From NCBI RefSeq assembly GCF_014696315.1, contig NZ_JACJPX010000012.1, forward strand, positions 62,001 through 126,000: 64,000 nt of DNA. Direction: 5' to 3'. Of the stretch, positions 1 to 9,540 are shown in pieces (position 1 is the stretch's first letter; each line of letters starts with the position of its first letter). The position numbers and the translations under genes are program-made. Under the pieces are notes generated by a model. The model ran no database searches and was not told the origin of the DNA. It saw nothing but the letters and a program-made list of their open reading frames with translations. The DNA is from Calothrix membranacea FACHB-236. GTDB lineage: Bacteria; Cyanobacteriota; Cyanobacteriia; Cyanobacteriales; Nostocaceae.

Positions 1-2
1 AA

Positions 3-1163
3 GTGACAGCAGAACAGAGAAAACGTCTCATTGGTACAGTCATAGATAAGGGTTTAGCTGGCTGGGTCATCCGTCATCGTCAATTAGGATTAATTGATGA
101 TACCGAAAATGATGATCGCTGGCTGACCTTACCCAATCAACCTTACATTGTGCGTTCTGCTTTAGCTGTTCCCATTCTTCGGGGAGATGAATTACTAGGG
201 ATTATTACCTTACTACATTCTGAACCGGGGCATTTTAGCCATGAAGCAGCTAACCTCATGCAGGTGACAGCCGATCAGATGTCTTTAGTTTTAGAAAATG
301 CGCGGCTTTACTCAAAACTAGAGAAATATTCTAAAGCGCTGGATGCAGAAATGGAAAAAGGGCGGCAGATTCAGATAGATTTTTTGCCCTATGAAATTGT
401 TCAGCAGCCCAATTGTGAGATTACGGCTTGTTTCTACCCTGCGCGTCAAGTAGCTGGAGACTTCTACGACACTTTTGAGCTTGATGATAAACAGATAGGA
501 TTAGTAATTGCAGATGTCTGTGATAAAGGCGTAGGTGCAGCGCTATTTATGGCTTTAATGCGGAGCTTAATTCGCATCTTCTCTGCTGAAACTCAATTAC
601 GCGGTATCGCCCACGAAATTCTAGAACATAATAAACCGCTTCCAGATGGGTGGATTGGCAAGTCTATGTCTGCTAACTTAGCCCATCTCAATGCGCTGCA
701 AGCAGTTACCCGGACTAATGAATATGTCGCCCAAAATCACTGGCAATTGAGTATGTTTGCCACGCTGTTTTTTGGAGTACTAGAGCCGGATACGGGAATA
801 CTCACTTATATTAATGGGGGGCATGAACCGCTGTTTATTCTCGGTGAGTCTGGTATCAAGAAAACTCTGAAGTCTACCGGGCCTGCTGTAGGGATGATGG
901 CAGGGATGAAATTTAAAATTCAGCAAGTGCAGATGGAGCCTGGAGACATCTTAATTGGTTATACTGATGGTGTGACTGAAGGTAAAAATCCTGATGGCCA
1001 GCTATTTACTGATAAAAGATTGCGATCGCTCCTAGAACAACCATGCACCTCAGCTTGTGATTTGTTAGAGCGGATTAAAACCCATTTGTTCGCTTTTATT
1101 GCCGATGCACCACAGTTTGATGATATTACAATGCTGTCTGTGCGTTGGAATCCGGTGAAGTGA
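3..1163 (+). CDS. GAF-PP2C (SpoIIE/RsbU-type) serine phosphatase, 5' end missing
   Basis: The gene runs in from the left edge, so the N-terminus is not seen; the GTG at position 3 is only the first possible start inside the window. Visible residues 5-100 look like the second half of a GAF sensory domain (GLAGWVIRHR, then LVLENARLYSKLEKY leading into a short coiled coil). Residues 130-384 are a PP2C/SpoIIE phosphatase: VAGDFYD, the metal-binding IADVCDKGVGAALFMALMR, INGGHEPLFIL, GDILIGYTDGVTEG and the closing FDDITMLSVRW. Family members dephosphorylate anti-sigma-factor antagonists (partner-switching) in the cytoplasm. No anti-sigma or STAS gene is next to it in the window, so its partner is unknown. 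Domain assignment is firm; the signal it senses is unknown. Confidence 0.9.
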   Translation: MTAEQRKRLIGTVIDKGLAGWVIRHRQLGLIDDTENDDRWLTLPNQPYIVRSALAVPILRGDELLGIITLLHSEPGHFSHEAANLMQVTADQMSLVLENARLYSKLEKYSKALDAEMEKGRQIQIDFLPYEIVQQPNCEITACFYPARQVAGDFYDTFELDDKQIGLVIADVCDKGVGAALFMALMRSLIRIFSAETQLRGIAHEILEHNKPLPDGWIGKSMSANLAHLNALQAVTRTNEYVAQNHWQLSMFATLFFGVLEPDTGILTYINGGHEPLFILGESGIKKTLKSTGPAVGMMAGMKFKIQQVQMEPGDILIGYTDGVTEGKNPDGQLFTDKRLRSLLEQPCTSACDLLERIKTHLFAFIADAPQFDDITMLSVRWNPVK

Positions 1164-1239
1164 CTGGAAGAGGCAGGGGGAAGGGAGCAGGGGGCAGGGG
1201 GAAAATGGGTACAAGCCCCGCCCTTCCTGGGTGCTTGAC

Positions 1240-1378
1240 TGGGGCGGATTACAATACGGTTCGGTTAAGAAATTTTCGTCATAATTTTGGGGTTCTGGAG
1301 ACGCGATAAATCGCGTCTCTACAGGATTTAAATGTCAATCGATTTGTCTTATCCGAACCGTATTGGGGCGGATTACAA
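1240..1378. mobile_element. Small inverted-repeat element (MITE-like) with 15-bp flanking direct repeats
   Basis: A roughly 109-bp element has imperfect inverted ends, TACGGTTCGGTTAAG on the left (from 1255) and CTTATCCGAACCGTA on the right (1348-1362). It is bracketed by an exact 15-bp direct repeat TGGGGCGGATTACAA at 1240-1254 and 1364-1378. The interior holds a second palindrome, GAGACGCGATAAATCGCGTC (1298 onward), which recurs elsewhere in the window. No coding capacity is seen. The preceding 1164-1240 is G-rich low-complexity sequence. The direct repeats look like a long target-site duplication, but no matching autonomous element is in the window. Confidence 0.6.
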
Positions 1379-1497
1379 GCTCCATCCCTTTCTTCCCCCT
1401 CTTCCTCTTGCTGACCAATGACACAATTTTGGATTTTGGATAATGTAAAATTTTGCATTTCCAATCCAAAATCCAAAATCTAAAATCTAAAATTTGC

Positions 1498-4400
1498 TTA
1501 GCGCCATTCGCCTTGGAGGGTGAAAGGTGCCCAGAAAAAAGGTGAGCGGTAATCGGGATTGCGCCACATTTCTACCTGTGCCGCCCGTAATGCCGCAGCA
1601 GGTTTTAAGCCCTGTTGCAACATTTTGCTATAAAACTTCTTCATTAATTCTGAAGTTCCTTGATCATCTACACTCCACAAACTCACCAACACTCTCGGGC
1701 TACCTGCATACATAAATCCTCTTGTCAAGCCAATTAATCCTTCTCCCTTGACTTCTTCACCCAAACCAGTTTCACAAGCACTGAGTACCACTAGTTCTGC
1801 TGGCAATTTCAGGTTGAAAATATCATGTAGACGCAAAAAGCCGTTTTGGGGTTTGCCAGTTTCATCAAATAGCGATAGTACAACTCCTGATAATTCTGGG
1901 TTTTGACTGTTGAGGATGCCATGAGTAGCAAAATGTATGATTCGGTATTGACTCAACTGAGCATCGGTAGCCACAGAACGGTTAGCGGCAAAGTCATAGG
2001 CTTGTTTGCGTTCTTTTGCAGGTACTAAAGACAGAATAGTATCGGCTTCTTGACGAGTAAAAGGTAAACGATCAAAGGCGATACTTGATTCTCTGGCTGA
2101 CCTGGATAATTGTTGTAAGTCTAAGTTTTGATTGCTGTTTTCTGGAGACGTTCCCCTCTTAACCCGCTCATCTTTGGGAGAGAAAATCGGGTCAGCAATC
2201 ACGGCTAATGCTTTTGGGGCAGGTTTTCGTCCAGCAGTTTCTTGTCTAAGAACAGCCAGAGTAGAGGCTGAGGGTAAAGTAATTATTTCATGGTTGACTG
2301 CTAATGGTTCATAGCTGCCATTTTTGGCACTGGGTGTGTTGAGAGCTGCAAAGGGAATATACTGCAAAGCCCCGTCAGCAACAATAACTAAGCGACGCTG
2401 TCCTAGTTGTTGAGCGACGGGTGCCAATATCAACTGCGTTAGGGGAGTAGCAGCTGCATCTGGGCTAGTTCTTTGTATGGGTGAGATTAAAACCTTGCGA
2501 AATTCTTGGACGGCGGCGGCAATTTCGGCGCGCTTAGGTAGTTCGTAACTGGTAATGCTATTTTTGGTGACCGCCCAAAGATAACTGCGTTCTTCGCCCA
2601 CAGCATACTCTAATAGTAGGGTGTTATCATCTAATATTTGTTGCTGAATCTGCTTGAGTGAAAGAGTTTGCGGTTGCGTCAAAGCTGCATAACGGGGGCT
2701 GGTGGATCTAATTTTGGCTTGCAGCTGCCGATACTGTTCCAGTAGTGCTTGTGTTTGCTTTTCTAGGTTTTGAATTTCAGTTTTGTTACCACTACTAGAT
2801 AATTTCAGCCAGCGTTTTTCTTGAGCATCCAGCTGTTTTTGCAAGCTACGTTCAGTTTCTAGTAATTTAGGATCTATACCTTCGCGAATGTCTGCGTTAG
2901 CTTCCGCTAGCAAATCCAAAAGGCTGCGGGCGCGGGCGCGTTCACTGGCTTGTAGGGCTAGGGCATCGTAACCTTTAGATGGTTGCTGCTTGTGCGATCG
3001 CATCAACAAATCGATGTAAAACTCATAATATTTTTGCACCGAGGCAAAGTAAGAAGTCCGCAAGTCTTGGCTGGTAACTCTGGTGCGGATATCTTCAACA
3101 ATTTTAATGGTTGATTCTATTTGCTTGCGGGCAGCTTCTAGGTTATTGCGATCGCGTTCGCTGACGGCGATATTATACAGAGTTTCGGCTTCACCTGTGC
3201 GATCGCCTAATTGTCGCAAAAGTTTGAGTTCTTGATTGTAATTATCTATTGCTTGCTGATACTGCTTTAAGGCATTGTAGACTTTGCCGAGATTACGGAG
3301 AGTATTAGCTTCACCACTGGGGACACCTAATAACCGAAATTTCGAGGTTGCTTGGTTGGAGAAATCGAGAGATTTTTGATAATCGCCAGCTGCTAAATAC
3401 ACCCTACCTAATAAACCTAAGGCAGAAGCTTCGCTGAAAGGACTTTGTTGTTTTTTCGCCAATGCTAGGGCTTGGTTAGCAGCATCTAAAGCCTGGGGAT
3501 AATCTTGGAGTGACTCATAAGCTCTAATTATCCCTGTGAGTGTCGCAAATTCCTGAAATAGCGCTCCTTGTTCCCGCCACAATTTGAGAGCCTGATTGTA
3601 ATATTCCAAAGCTTTTTGCGGCTGTTTTGCACTGCGAGAAACATTCCCAAGACTATCGAAGATTTGAGCTATCTGACTGCGATCGCCAATAGCGCGAAAT
3701 TTATCTAGTGCTTGGTTATAAGTATCAACACTTAACTTATCATCCCCCAAAGACTGATAGAGTTTAGCGATATAAGTTAGTGTAGCTGCTTCTCCTGGTA
3801 AGTCTTTGATCTGGCGCTGGAGAGTTAGCGCTTGGTTATAAAAATCCAAACTTTGCTGATAATTGCCAAAGGATGCGTAAATCCCACCAATATTGTTGAG
3901 TGTAAAAGCTTCCCGAGAGCGATTTTTTTGGGCACGTTGGAGAGTTAGCGCCTGGTTGAGTACGTCAAGGGCTTTTTGTTGTTGTCCTAATTCATCGTAA
4001 ACAAAGCTGATTTGAATTAAGACTTCAGCCTGTTCATTCGGTCTACCTGACTTTTGAAAGAGCGATCGCGCTTGGTTAAAATATTCCAGTGCTTTTTGAT
4101 AATCGTTAGCAACCGTATAGGTTGCACCCATACTCATATAAGTGATTGCTTGCTTGCTAGGGTCTGGTTGTGGTAACTGTTTTTGCAGTGCCAGCACCTG
4201 AGTTAAAGATTCCCTCGCTTTTTGATTGTCACCTAATGAGCTATAGAGTGTGGCTATCAATGTTAGAGTATCTGCTTGTCCTGCGATATTCTTGGTTGTC
4301 TGCTGAATTTCTAAAGCTTGATTTAAAGCTGTTAAAGCCTTTTGTGCTTCACCTAATTGGATATAAACTTGCCCAAGGGTTTCTAAGGTGTCAACTTGCC

Positions 4401-5061
4401 CATTTAAATCTTTACTAGCACGTTGCACTTCTAAAGCTTGATTGTAGGAATCTAATGCCTTCTTTGTTTCACCAGAAGTAAAATAAATTCTGCCAATCCC
4501 CAGTAAAGCACCAGCCGCCAAATCAGATTGCTTTTCAGCTTTAAATATAGATAGAGCTTGATTGTAATATTGTAATGCTTTGGGCTTTTCTCCTAAGCTG
4601 TAATATGCCCCTGCAATGGACTGGAGCATAATAGCTTCTCCCAGACGGTCTTTTAATTGCTGTCTCAGAGATAGAGCTTGGTTGTAATATTCCAGAGCTT
4701 TTATATTTTCGCTTTGGAAATAATAAATAGTCCCAACGCTTAAGAGCGTAGTAGCTTCCTGAGAGCGATCGCCTATTTCCCGCCAAATTTTTAGTGCTGT
4801 CAAATATTTAGCTAGAGCTTGCTGTCGAGAAGCCGCTGTTCCCTGCTTGAATAGTTGGTTTGCTGCTTCTGATAGTTGCTTTGCTTGTGCGTAGGCTCTT
4901 TGTTGAGCAGGGCTAAGATTTTGGGGAGTAGTTGTAGGTTTTTGCGCTATTTCTACATTTATTGCTCTTGCTGTCATCCCTACAGATTCAGACAACAACA
5001 TCATGCTCACAAAGACAACAAGAGTACGATGTCTAAATATTGATATAAGTCGCCTTTGCAT
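1498..5061 (-). CDS. Exported TPR-CHAT protein (caspase-like protease fold)
   Basis: 1187 residues. The N-terminus has a basic start (MQRRLISIFRHR) followed by a hydrophobic segment, consistent with a signal peptide or anchor. Residues about 90-650 form 13-14 repeats of 40 residues of the kinesin-light-chain TPR type, each ending near (A)L-x-x-YNQAL. A coiled-coil helical stretch follows (about 700-800). The last 350 residues are a CHAT domain with the HFATHG motif (His1047) and VVLSACETG (Cys1096), the catalytic dyad positions of the family, and the usual C-terminal end SPFFWAPFTLQGEWR. CHAT proteins are caspase/separase relatives; in filamentous cyanobacteria they are common and mostly uncharacterised. 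A decayed paralogue lies immediately upstream on the same strand (5276-5752), so this was once a tandem pair. Substrate unknown. Confidence 0.9.
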   Translation of the reverse strand: MQRRLISIFRHRTLVVFVSMMLLSESVGMTARAINVEIAQKPTTTPQNLSPAQQRAYAQAKQLSEAANQLFKQGTAASRQQALAKYLTALKIWREIGDRSQEATTLLSVGTIYYFQSENIKALEYYNQALSLRQQLKDRLGEAIMLQSIAGAYYSLGEKPKALQYYNQALSIFKAEKQSDLAAGALLGIGRIYFTSGETKKALDSYNQALEVQRASKDLNGQVDTLETLGQVYIQLGEAQKALTALNQALEIQQTTKNIAGQADTLTLIATLYSSLGDNQKARESLTQVLALQKQLPQPDPSKQAITYMSMGATYTVANDYQKALEYFNQARSLFQKSGRPNEQAEVLIQISFVYDELGQQQKALDVLNQALTLQRAQKNRSREAFTLNNIGGIYASFGNYQQSLDFYNQALTLQRQIKDLPGEAATLTYIAKLYQSLGDDKLSVDTYNQALDKFRAIGDRSQIAQIFDSLGNVSRSAKQPQKALEYYNQALKLWREQGALFQEFATLTGIIRAYESLQDYPQALDAANQALALAKKQQSPFSEASALGLLGRVYLAAGDYQKSLDFSNQATSKFRLLGVPSGEANTLRNLGKVYNALKQYQQAIDNYNQELKLLRQLGDRTGEAETLYNIAVSERDRNNLEAARKQIESTIKIVEDIRTRVTSQDLRTSYFASVQKYYEFYIDLLMRSHKQQPSKGYDALALQASERARARSLLDLLAEANADIREGIDPKLLETERSLQKQLDAQEKRWLKLSSSGNKTEIQNLEKQTQALLEQYRQLQAKIRSTSPRYAALTQPQTLSLKQIQQQILDDNTLLLEYAVGEERSYLWAVTKNSITSYELPKRAEIAAAVQEFRKVLISPIQRTSPDAAATPLTQLILAPVAQQLGQRRLVIVADGALQYIPFAALNTPSAKNGSYEPLAVNHEIITLPSASTLAVLRQETAGRKPAPKALAVIADPIFSPKDERVKRGTSPENSNQNLDLQQLSRSARESSIAFDRLPFTRQEADTILSLVPAKERKQAYDFAANRSVATDAQLSQYRIIHFATHGILNSQNPELSGVVLSLFDETGKPQNGFLRLHDIFNLKLPAELVVLSACETGLGEEVKGEGLIGLTRGFMYAGSPRVLVSLWSVDDQGTSELMKKFYSKMLQQGLKPAAALRAAQVEMWRNPDYRSPFFWAPFTLQGEWR

Positions 5062-5275
5062 TAATTTAATTTCCCTTGAATTGATGATCTATCTAAATAG
5101 GAGTATCAATCACCAAGTTGTAGATTTTAAATTTAGGATTGAAATATTTAAATTTAAAATTTCAACGGTTATGTACTCTCTTAATAAAGAGGCTTACTTT
5201 TTATTCCCTGTTCCCCTGCTTCCTTGCTCCCTCTGCTCACCAAAGCCATAGATGATTTTTTGATGTGCAATTACC

Positions 5276-5752
5276 TTATCGCCACTCACCTTGGAGAATG
5301 AAAGCTGCCCATAAATAGGGTGAATTAAGTAAGTCGGTGGAAATAAACCCAACTAGGTTAAGAAACGTAAATAGGTTTGAAATCCTTACCAATGACAAAG
5401 CGCAAAGTCTGATCGGAGGAAACCTCCGCTCAGAACTTTGTAAGAATGACCTAGGACAAATGACAGCCTCAGCCAGCTATCTTTAATTTCGCCGACCTAC
5501 TTATATTGCCTATTGCCCAAACTCTGCAGTTCCTTTTTCACGCAGTTGTTGTGCTTCTTGGAATAGTTGTTTTACCCGTTCGTAAGCTTGTTCTCTCTCT
5601 GGATTAACCTTTTGTGGGGTGGGTGCAGTATGTTGAGCTATTTTTACGCTTTTTGCACTTACTGATATTGCCATTGATTCTAAAGTCAACATCACACTGA
5701 GCAATAAAGTAAAAGTGCGATTTGTAAAAATTTGCGAACATTTCTTTTGCAT
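5276..5752 (-). pseudogene. Remnant of a second TPR-CHAT gene, interior deleted
   Basis: Codons 1-80 (5752 down to 5510) match the N-terminus of the intact gene downstream: MQKKCSQIF start, hydrophobic segment, then AQHTAPTPQKVNPEREQAYE against AQKPTTTPQNLSPAQQRAYA. The frame stops soon after in GTAEFGQ. On the same strand, 5321 down to 5276 encodes SPYLWAAFILQGEWR and a stop, which is the CHAT C-terminal signature (SPFFWAPFTLQGEWR in the neighbour). Some 1000 codons of TPR and protease are missing between them, and a 178-bp MITE (5326-5503) occupies the junction. The 80-residue N-terminal part could still be translated as an exported peptide, but I read it as a dead gene. Confidence 0.85.
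5326..5503. mobile_element. MITE with TA target duplication, inside the TPR-CHAT remnant
   Basis: Left end AGTAAGTCGGTGGAAATAAA (5328 onward) and right end, read on the other strand, AGTAGGTCGGCGAAATTAAA (ending at 5501) are near-identical terminal inverted repeats. Both are flanked by TA (5326-5327 and 5502-5503), as for IS630/Tc1-mariner-type elements. The centre holds a strong hairpin: 5403-5419 pairs with 5423-5440 around an AAA loop. No transposase is encoded, so it is non-autonomous. It sits at the junction between the surviving 5' and 3' pieces of the pseudogene. Confidence 0.75.
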
Positions 5753-6150
5753 TTATTTGCGCTCCCATCCCGCATTTATGGCTGTACTATTGAGCCACTA
5801 ATTAGTTTTATTTGATTAGATACCTGTAATTTTACATAATTATGAAAATAATTAATACAATCTCATATTTAATTTATGATGTTCTAATACAAATTTGAAA
5901 AAAGAATGCGACAGATTGTAGGGGCATGGCAATCCCATGCCCTCTAGAAGATATTGATGTATTCTCTGCCAAGTATATTAAGAGCGTGCGTTACACTTAC
6001 TTAACGCATGCTACTAACATGATCTGTCTAATATCAATCAAATAAAACTGGGGAATCAATCATTTGTTAAAGCACAAAGCTATGATGATTGACATCAAAA
6101 AATATTTATGGCTCTAAATTGATATTTGTTTAATTTTTTGTATTGCCTGG
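5753..6150. other. Intergenic region with one dispersed-type palindrome
   Basis: This AT-rich gap separates the pseudogene start from the cyclase stop. It contains a small hairpin at 5922-5942 (GGGCATGG / CCATGCCC, five-base loop). No ORF with coding character and no RNA gene was recognised. Confidence 0.5.
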
Positions 6151-8421
6151 TTATTCCATATTATGATTACTAGATTCAGATTTAAATCTGCTATCAAGTA
6201 TTGCTTTTGGCTTGGGTGGCATGGCTGTAAAACGAATTAGAAAATAACTGTCATCATCAGAAGCTTTTTTCAACACCTTGGCATAGATATCGCCTTCACC
6301 GGGAGCAATTTCTGGTGCGTTTAATAATCTCATTTTGAGGTTAGTTAAAGAATCCAGGGAATTTGGCGATCGCAATATTCCACCATGCTCAGATAATTTA
6401 ACAATTTCACCCTTAAATATGGTTCCTACTGCGTGTTTACCTTCCAAAATTGTATATTCTACAGAAATTTCCTCAGACAATTGCAGCATATTGTCATCAG
6501 ATTTAGGTAAGTCAAGATTGTACTTCCCACCAATGCCGCCAATGTCATAAATTGTAATTGGAGCCTTAATTCCTTTCGGTTCTACACGTAATTCTCCATC
6601 AATTCTTATATTAATATAAGGGTCAATCGTGGCATCTTTCAAAGTTTCTTCAGAAATCAAAATTTGACCGCCTACTGTATAAGATTCAATCCGAGAAGTT
6701 AAATTAACATGGCTCCCCACAACTGAATATTTAGCACGCTTTTGAGAGCCAACATTACCCGCTACAACTTCACCTGTATGAATACCAATTCCCATTTCGA
6801 TAATTGGTAAATTCATTTGTTGATTATGTTCATTTACAGGTTTCATCGCTAATTGCATAGCAATAGCACAAGCAATTGCTCTTTGAGAGTCATCTTCGCG
6901 GCTCACAGGCGCACCAAACATCACAAAGATACCATCACCAATAAACTCATTAATCGTACCGTTGTAATGGTTAATAACATCTGCCATTGCACCCAAATAA
7001 ACATTGAGGATGGCTACCACTTGTTCTGGTGGTAAACGTTCGGATACAGCAGAGAATCCTCTTAAATCAGACATTAAGACTGTAACTTTTCTGCGTTCTC
7101 CTCCTAGCTTCAGTCCAGAAGGAGTTTCTAGTAAATTAGCGACCACTTCATCTGTAACGTAGCGACCAAAGGTGCGGCGCATTTCCGCAGCACTCCGCGC
7201 GATATATTGAGTGACTGCGATCGCAGATCCAGTTAAAGCTAACAGGGGCGGTACAATAGGAATCCACCAAGCAAACAGAAAAGCTAAATAACTCCCACCT
7301 ACTAAACAACTAGTTGCTATTACAATACTGCTAGTAGTATTTGTCAGCGAAAATTTCTTGGTTTCATTAGTAATATGTCGATGTTGCCAACATAAAGTAG
7401 CACCGACCATCGACCAAAATAAAATCCATAACCATTCTATAGGTTCAGGTAATGTCTTAATTTGTGGGCGACCTTCCAAAGCCGAACTCAAAATTTGACT
7501 AATCAAATTGGCATGAATTGCAACTCCAGCCATTCTTTCTGGCGCACCCATGACCTTACTGCTATAAGATGTCCAAAATAGATCCTTCAAACTCTCTGCT
7601 GTAGCACCAACTAAAACTATCTTTCCTTGCATTAAACCAGGGGGAATTCGGTTTTCTAAAACATCATAGATAGATACCCTGGAAAACCGATTAATTCCTC
7701 CTCGATAGTTTAAAAGGATTTGGTAGCTGCGATCATCCGCCCGGAAATAACCACCATCATTAGCTTCAAAAGTAGGAAAAACACCTTTACCTAACTGCAA
7801 ATAGTTAGGATTATTGGCTGCTGGTTTTTCAGTAATTCCTCGAGGTTTTAAATATAATAATGAGAGTTTCAGACCAAAGCTTTCAAGATTGCTGCCATCA
7901 GGTAAACCTGCATATAGTAAAGCTCGGCGTATCTTACCATCTTTGTCTAAGGGAAAATCATTTGCTCCTACCTGATTGAGTTTTTTCAGTTCTGGAGGCG
8001 GTTTTACAGAAGAACTATCAGAAGTATTAGATAATTTTTCTACTCCAATTAAGTTGGGTGTAGTCTTAAATGTCTTGACCAAGTTTTGATAACCAGGGTT
8101 TAAAGGTAAATCTCGATAAATATCAAGACCTATAGCTTGGGGTTGTTGTTGTTTAATATTATTTAAAACTTTAGCCAGTACATCATCATTGATTGGCCAA
8201 CCCTTCAATTTAGTAATATCTGATTCATTAATCTCAACTATGACGATGCGCTCATCAACAGGCTGTTGTGGACGTAAAAGAAAAAACTGATCTAGTGCTG
8301 TTAACTCTAAGAATTCCAGCAAGCCCATAAACCGCAGCGCAATCACAATCCCTGTCACATTGGGCACTGCTAGCAAAACTCCGCGCCATTGCCATAGTAG
8401 CTGTTTCAGCTTTGCCCGCAT
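6151..8421 (-). CDS. CHASE2-domain class III nucleotide cyclase, predicted guanylyl cyclase
   Basis: 756 residues. An N-terminal hydrophobic anchor is followed by an extracytoplasmic CHASE2 domain (about 40-330, with IVIVEINESD and LVGATAESLKDLF). Next come three membrane segments (about 335-420) and a class III cyclase domain (about 440-620). The metal-binding aspartates lie in LMSDLRGF and FIGDGIF, and the transition-state Asn/Arg in VNLTSR. The purine-specifying positions are Glu492 (INEFIGDG) and Ser570 (VVGSHVN). Adenylyl cyclases normally have Lys and Asp there; guanylyl cyclases have Glu and a small residue, as in Synechocystis Cya2. I infer GTP as substrate, which is not proven. The last 130 residues resemble a degenerate PilZ-like barrel without its arginines. 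It stands alone on the minus strand. Confidence 0.85.
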   Translation of the reverse strand: MRAKLKQLLWQWRGVLLAVPNVTGIVIALRFMGLLEFLELTALDQFFLLRPQQPVDERIVIVEINESDITKLKGWPINDDVLAKVLNNIKQQQPQAIGLDIYRDLPLNPGYQNLVKTFKTTPNLIGVEKLSNTSDSSSVKPPPELKKLNQVGANDFPLDKDGKIRRALLYAGLPDGSNLESFGLKLSLLYLKPRGITEKPAANNPNYLQLGKGVFPTFEANDGGYFRADDRSYQILLNYRGGINRFSRVSIYDVLENRIPPGLMQGKIVLVGATAESLKDLFWTSYSSKVMGAPERMAGVAIHANLISQILSSALEGRPQIKTLPEPIEWLWILFWSMVGATLCWQHRHITNETKKFSLTNTTSSIVIATSCLVGGSYLAFLFAWWIPIVPPLLALTGSAIAVTQYIARSAAEMRRTFGRYVTDEVVANLLETPSGLKLGGERRKVTVLMSDLRGFSAVSERLPPEQVVAILNVYLGAMADVINHYNGTINEFIGDGIFVMFGAPVSREDDSQRAIACAIAMQLAMKPVNEHNQQMNLPIIEMGIGIHTGEVVAGNVGSQKRAKYSVVGSHVNLTSRIESYTVGGQILISEETLKDATIDPYINIRIDGELRVEPKGIKAPITIYDIGGIGGKYNLDLPKSDDNMLQLSEEISVEYTILEGKHAVGTIFKGEIVKLSEHGGILRSPNSLDSLTNLKMRLLNAPEIAPGEGDIYAKVLKKASDDDSYFLIRFTAMPPKPKAILDSRFKSESSNHNME

Positions 8422-8839
8422 ACTATATAAATCCTAAGTTACGAGTTTAAAATATAATTTTCCAATCTAGACCAAGCAATTGCTGACTACTGTCAAAGCT
8501 AAATAAAATAATACTCACAAAACTTGAGAACACTATTTTGCATCAAAAAATAGTTAGATTAAGCAAATGTTGCATTTTCTGTTTTCTTTCTTTGCAAAGC
8601 TTATTAAACACCTCTTCTATTTTCAACTCCTTAAACCATATTAATGTTATGTCACAGCAGTGCTGTGCCCGTGGATTTTGCTCTATGTACTTGCAAATTA
8701 ACGTATATTATTTTACTATAACGCAAAGAATTTTATATGAGTGACTACAGCATTAGTCAGCAAGATGCTCACTCCATAAGAGTTATATGATTAATCTTTT
8801 ACCTTTTATACTTAACAATTTGTTGTAATTATATAAACA
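8422..8839. other. AT-rich intergenic region upstream of the cyclase
   Basis: It holds the presumed promoter of the CHASE2 cyclase gene (read leftward). A plus-strand 68-codon ORF at 8538-8744 has no initiation signal or family resemblance and is not accepted. No RNA gene is recognised. Confidence 0.4.
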
Positions 8840-8874
8840 CGTAGAAAAGGGTTTAGCATTGCTAAACCCCTACG
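8840..8874 (-). terminator. Probable terminator of the nitrate cluster
   Basis: A near-perfect hairpin has stem GGGTTTAGCA / TGCTAAACCC (8849-8869), extended by CGTAG / CTACG at the base. On the minus strand the 3' arm is followed by CTTTTCTAC. It lies 90 bp downstream of the narM stop codon, the last gene of the leftward cluster. The same palindrome type is a dispersed repeat in Nostocales genomes, so it may be a repeat rather than a dedicated terminator. Confidence 0.5.
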
Positions 8875-8965
8875 AAAAATCAATATTTATCAGGATTTGT
8901 GTAAATTGAGAGTTCAAATAATACTTACACAGTCAACAGTCAGCAGTTAACAGTCAACAATATTT

Positions 8966-9427
8966 TTAAGCCAGATGAAATTCTGCCATTGCTTTAGGAA
9001 AATTTTTATTTTCATGCCCAGAACGGCTAAGTTTAATTAGTGCAAATCGCTCTAAGGGTGTTAAAGATTCCCACTGTGGTGCTGTTAGAGTAATACCGTT
9101 TTGTTGGGCTTGCTCTTGAACAGTAACTGGTAAATTAGTAGAGTCCATCCATGCAGGATTGTGTTCAATCGGCAATTTTGCAGGTGGTGTACCTGTGCGG
9201 TTTAAAATCAACTGTTCAAGATATTGGCTATAAGATTGAATTTCCGCTTCTGTATTACAAGGTAATTCAACCAAAGCTGAACGTTCAGCTTGAGACATCT
9301 GATTCCAATCAGATAATTTCAGCTTAATACCACAAGTATCTAGTTTGTAGCGCACCTGCATAGGTATACAACGCAGGGATGTCACGAAATCTGCTTCAAA
9401 TTCAAAAAAAGTTTTGTTATTTGTCAT
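8966..9427 (-). CDS. narM: Nitrate reductase-associated protein (NarM-type)
   Basis: 153 residues, soluble, no signal peptide. It matches the cyanobacterial Nitr_red_assoc family: FEFEADFVTSLRCIPMQVRYKLD near the N-terminus, then two related helical halves ending in LSQAERSALVEL-like and LTPLERFALIKLSR segments. A gene of this kind (narM) is needed for active ferredoxin-nitrate reductase in Synechococcus, probably for cofactor insertion or maturation. It lies two genes downstream of narB on the same strand, which fits. The short stretch upstream (9418-9460) carries TTTGTCATTTG heptamer repeats. The link to NarM is from memory of the family and not from a search. Confidence 0.75.
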   Translation of the reverse strand: MTNNKTFFEFEADFVTSLRCIPMQVRYKLDTCGIKLKLSDWNQMSQAERSALVELPCNTEAEIQSYSQYLEQLILNRTGTPPAKLPIEHNPAWMDSTNLPVTVQEQAQQNGITLTAPQWESLTPLERFALIKLSRSGHENKNFPKAMAEFHLA

Positions 9428-9540
9428 TTGTCATTTGGTGTTTGGTATTTGGTACGAGTCAAAAGCCAAAAGTCAAGCTTATTTCTATCTTGATGCCTTT
9501 TGCCAATGCCCAATTACAAATCACCAATTATGATGGATTT

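Noticed and set aside
1279-1476. Minus-strand 65-codon ORF near the first MITE
   Set aside because: Lies across the inverted-repeat element and low-complexity DNA, with no start signal.
8538-8744. Plus-strand 68-codon ORF upstream of the cyclase
   Set aside because: No ribosome-binding site, Cys/Phe-rich AT-driven composition and no family resemblance; lies in the cyclase promoter region.
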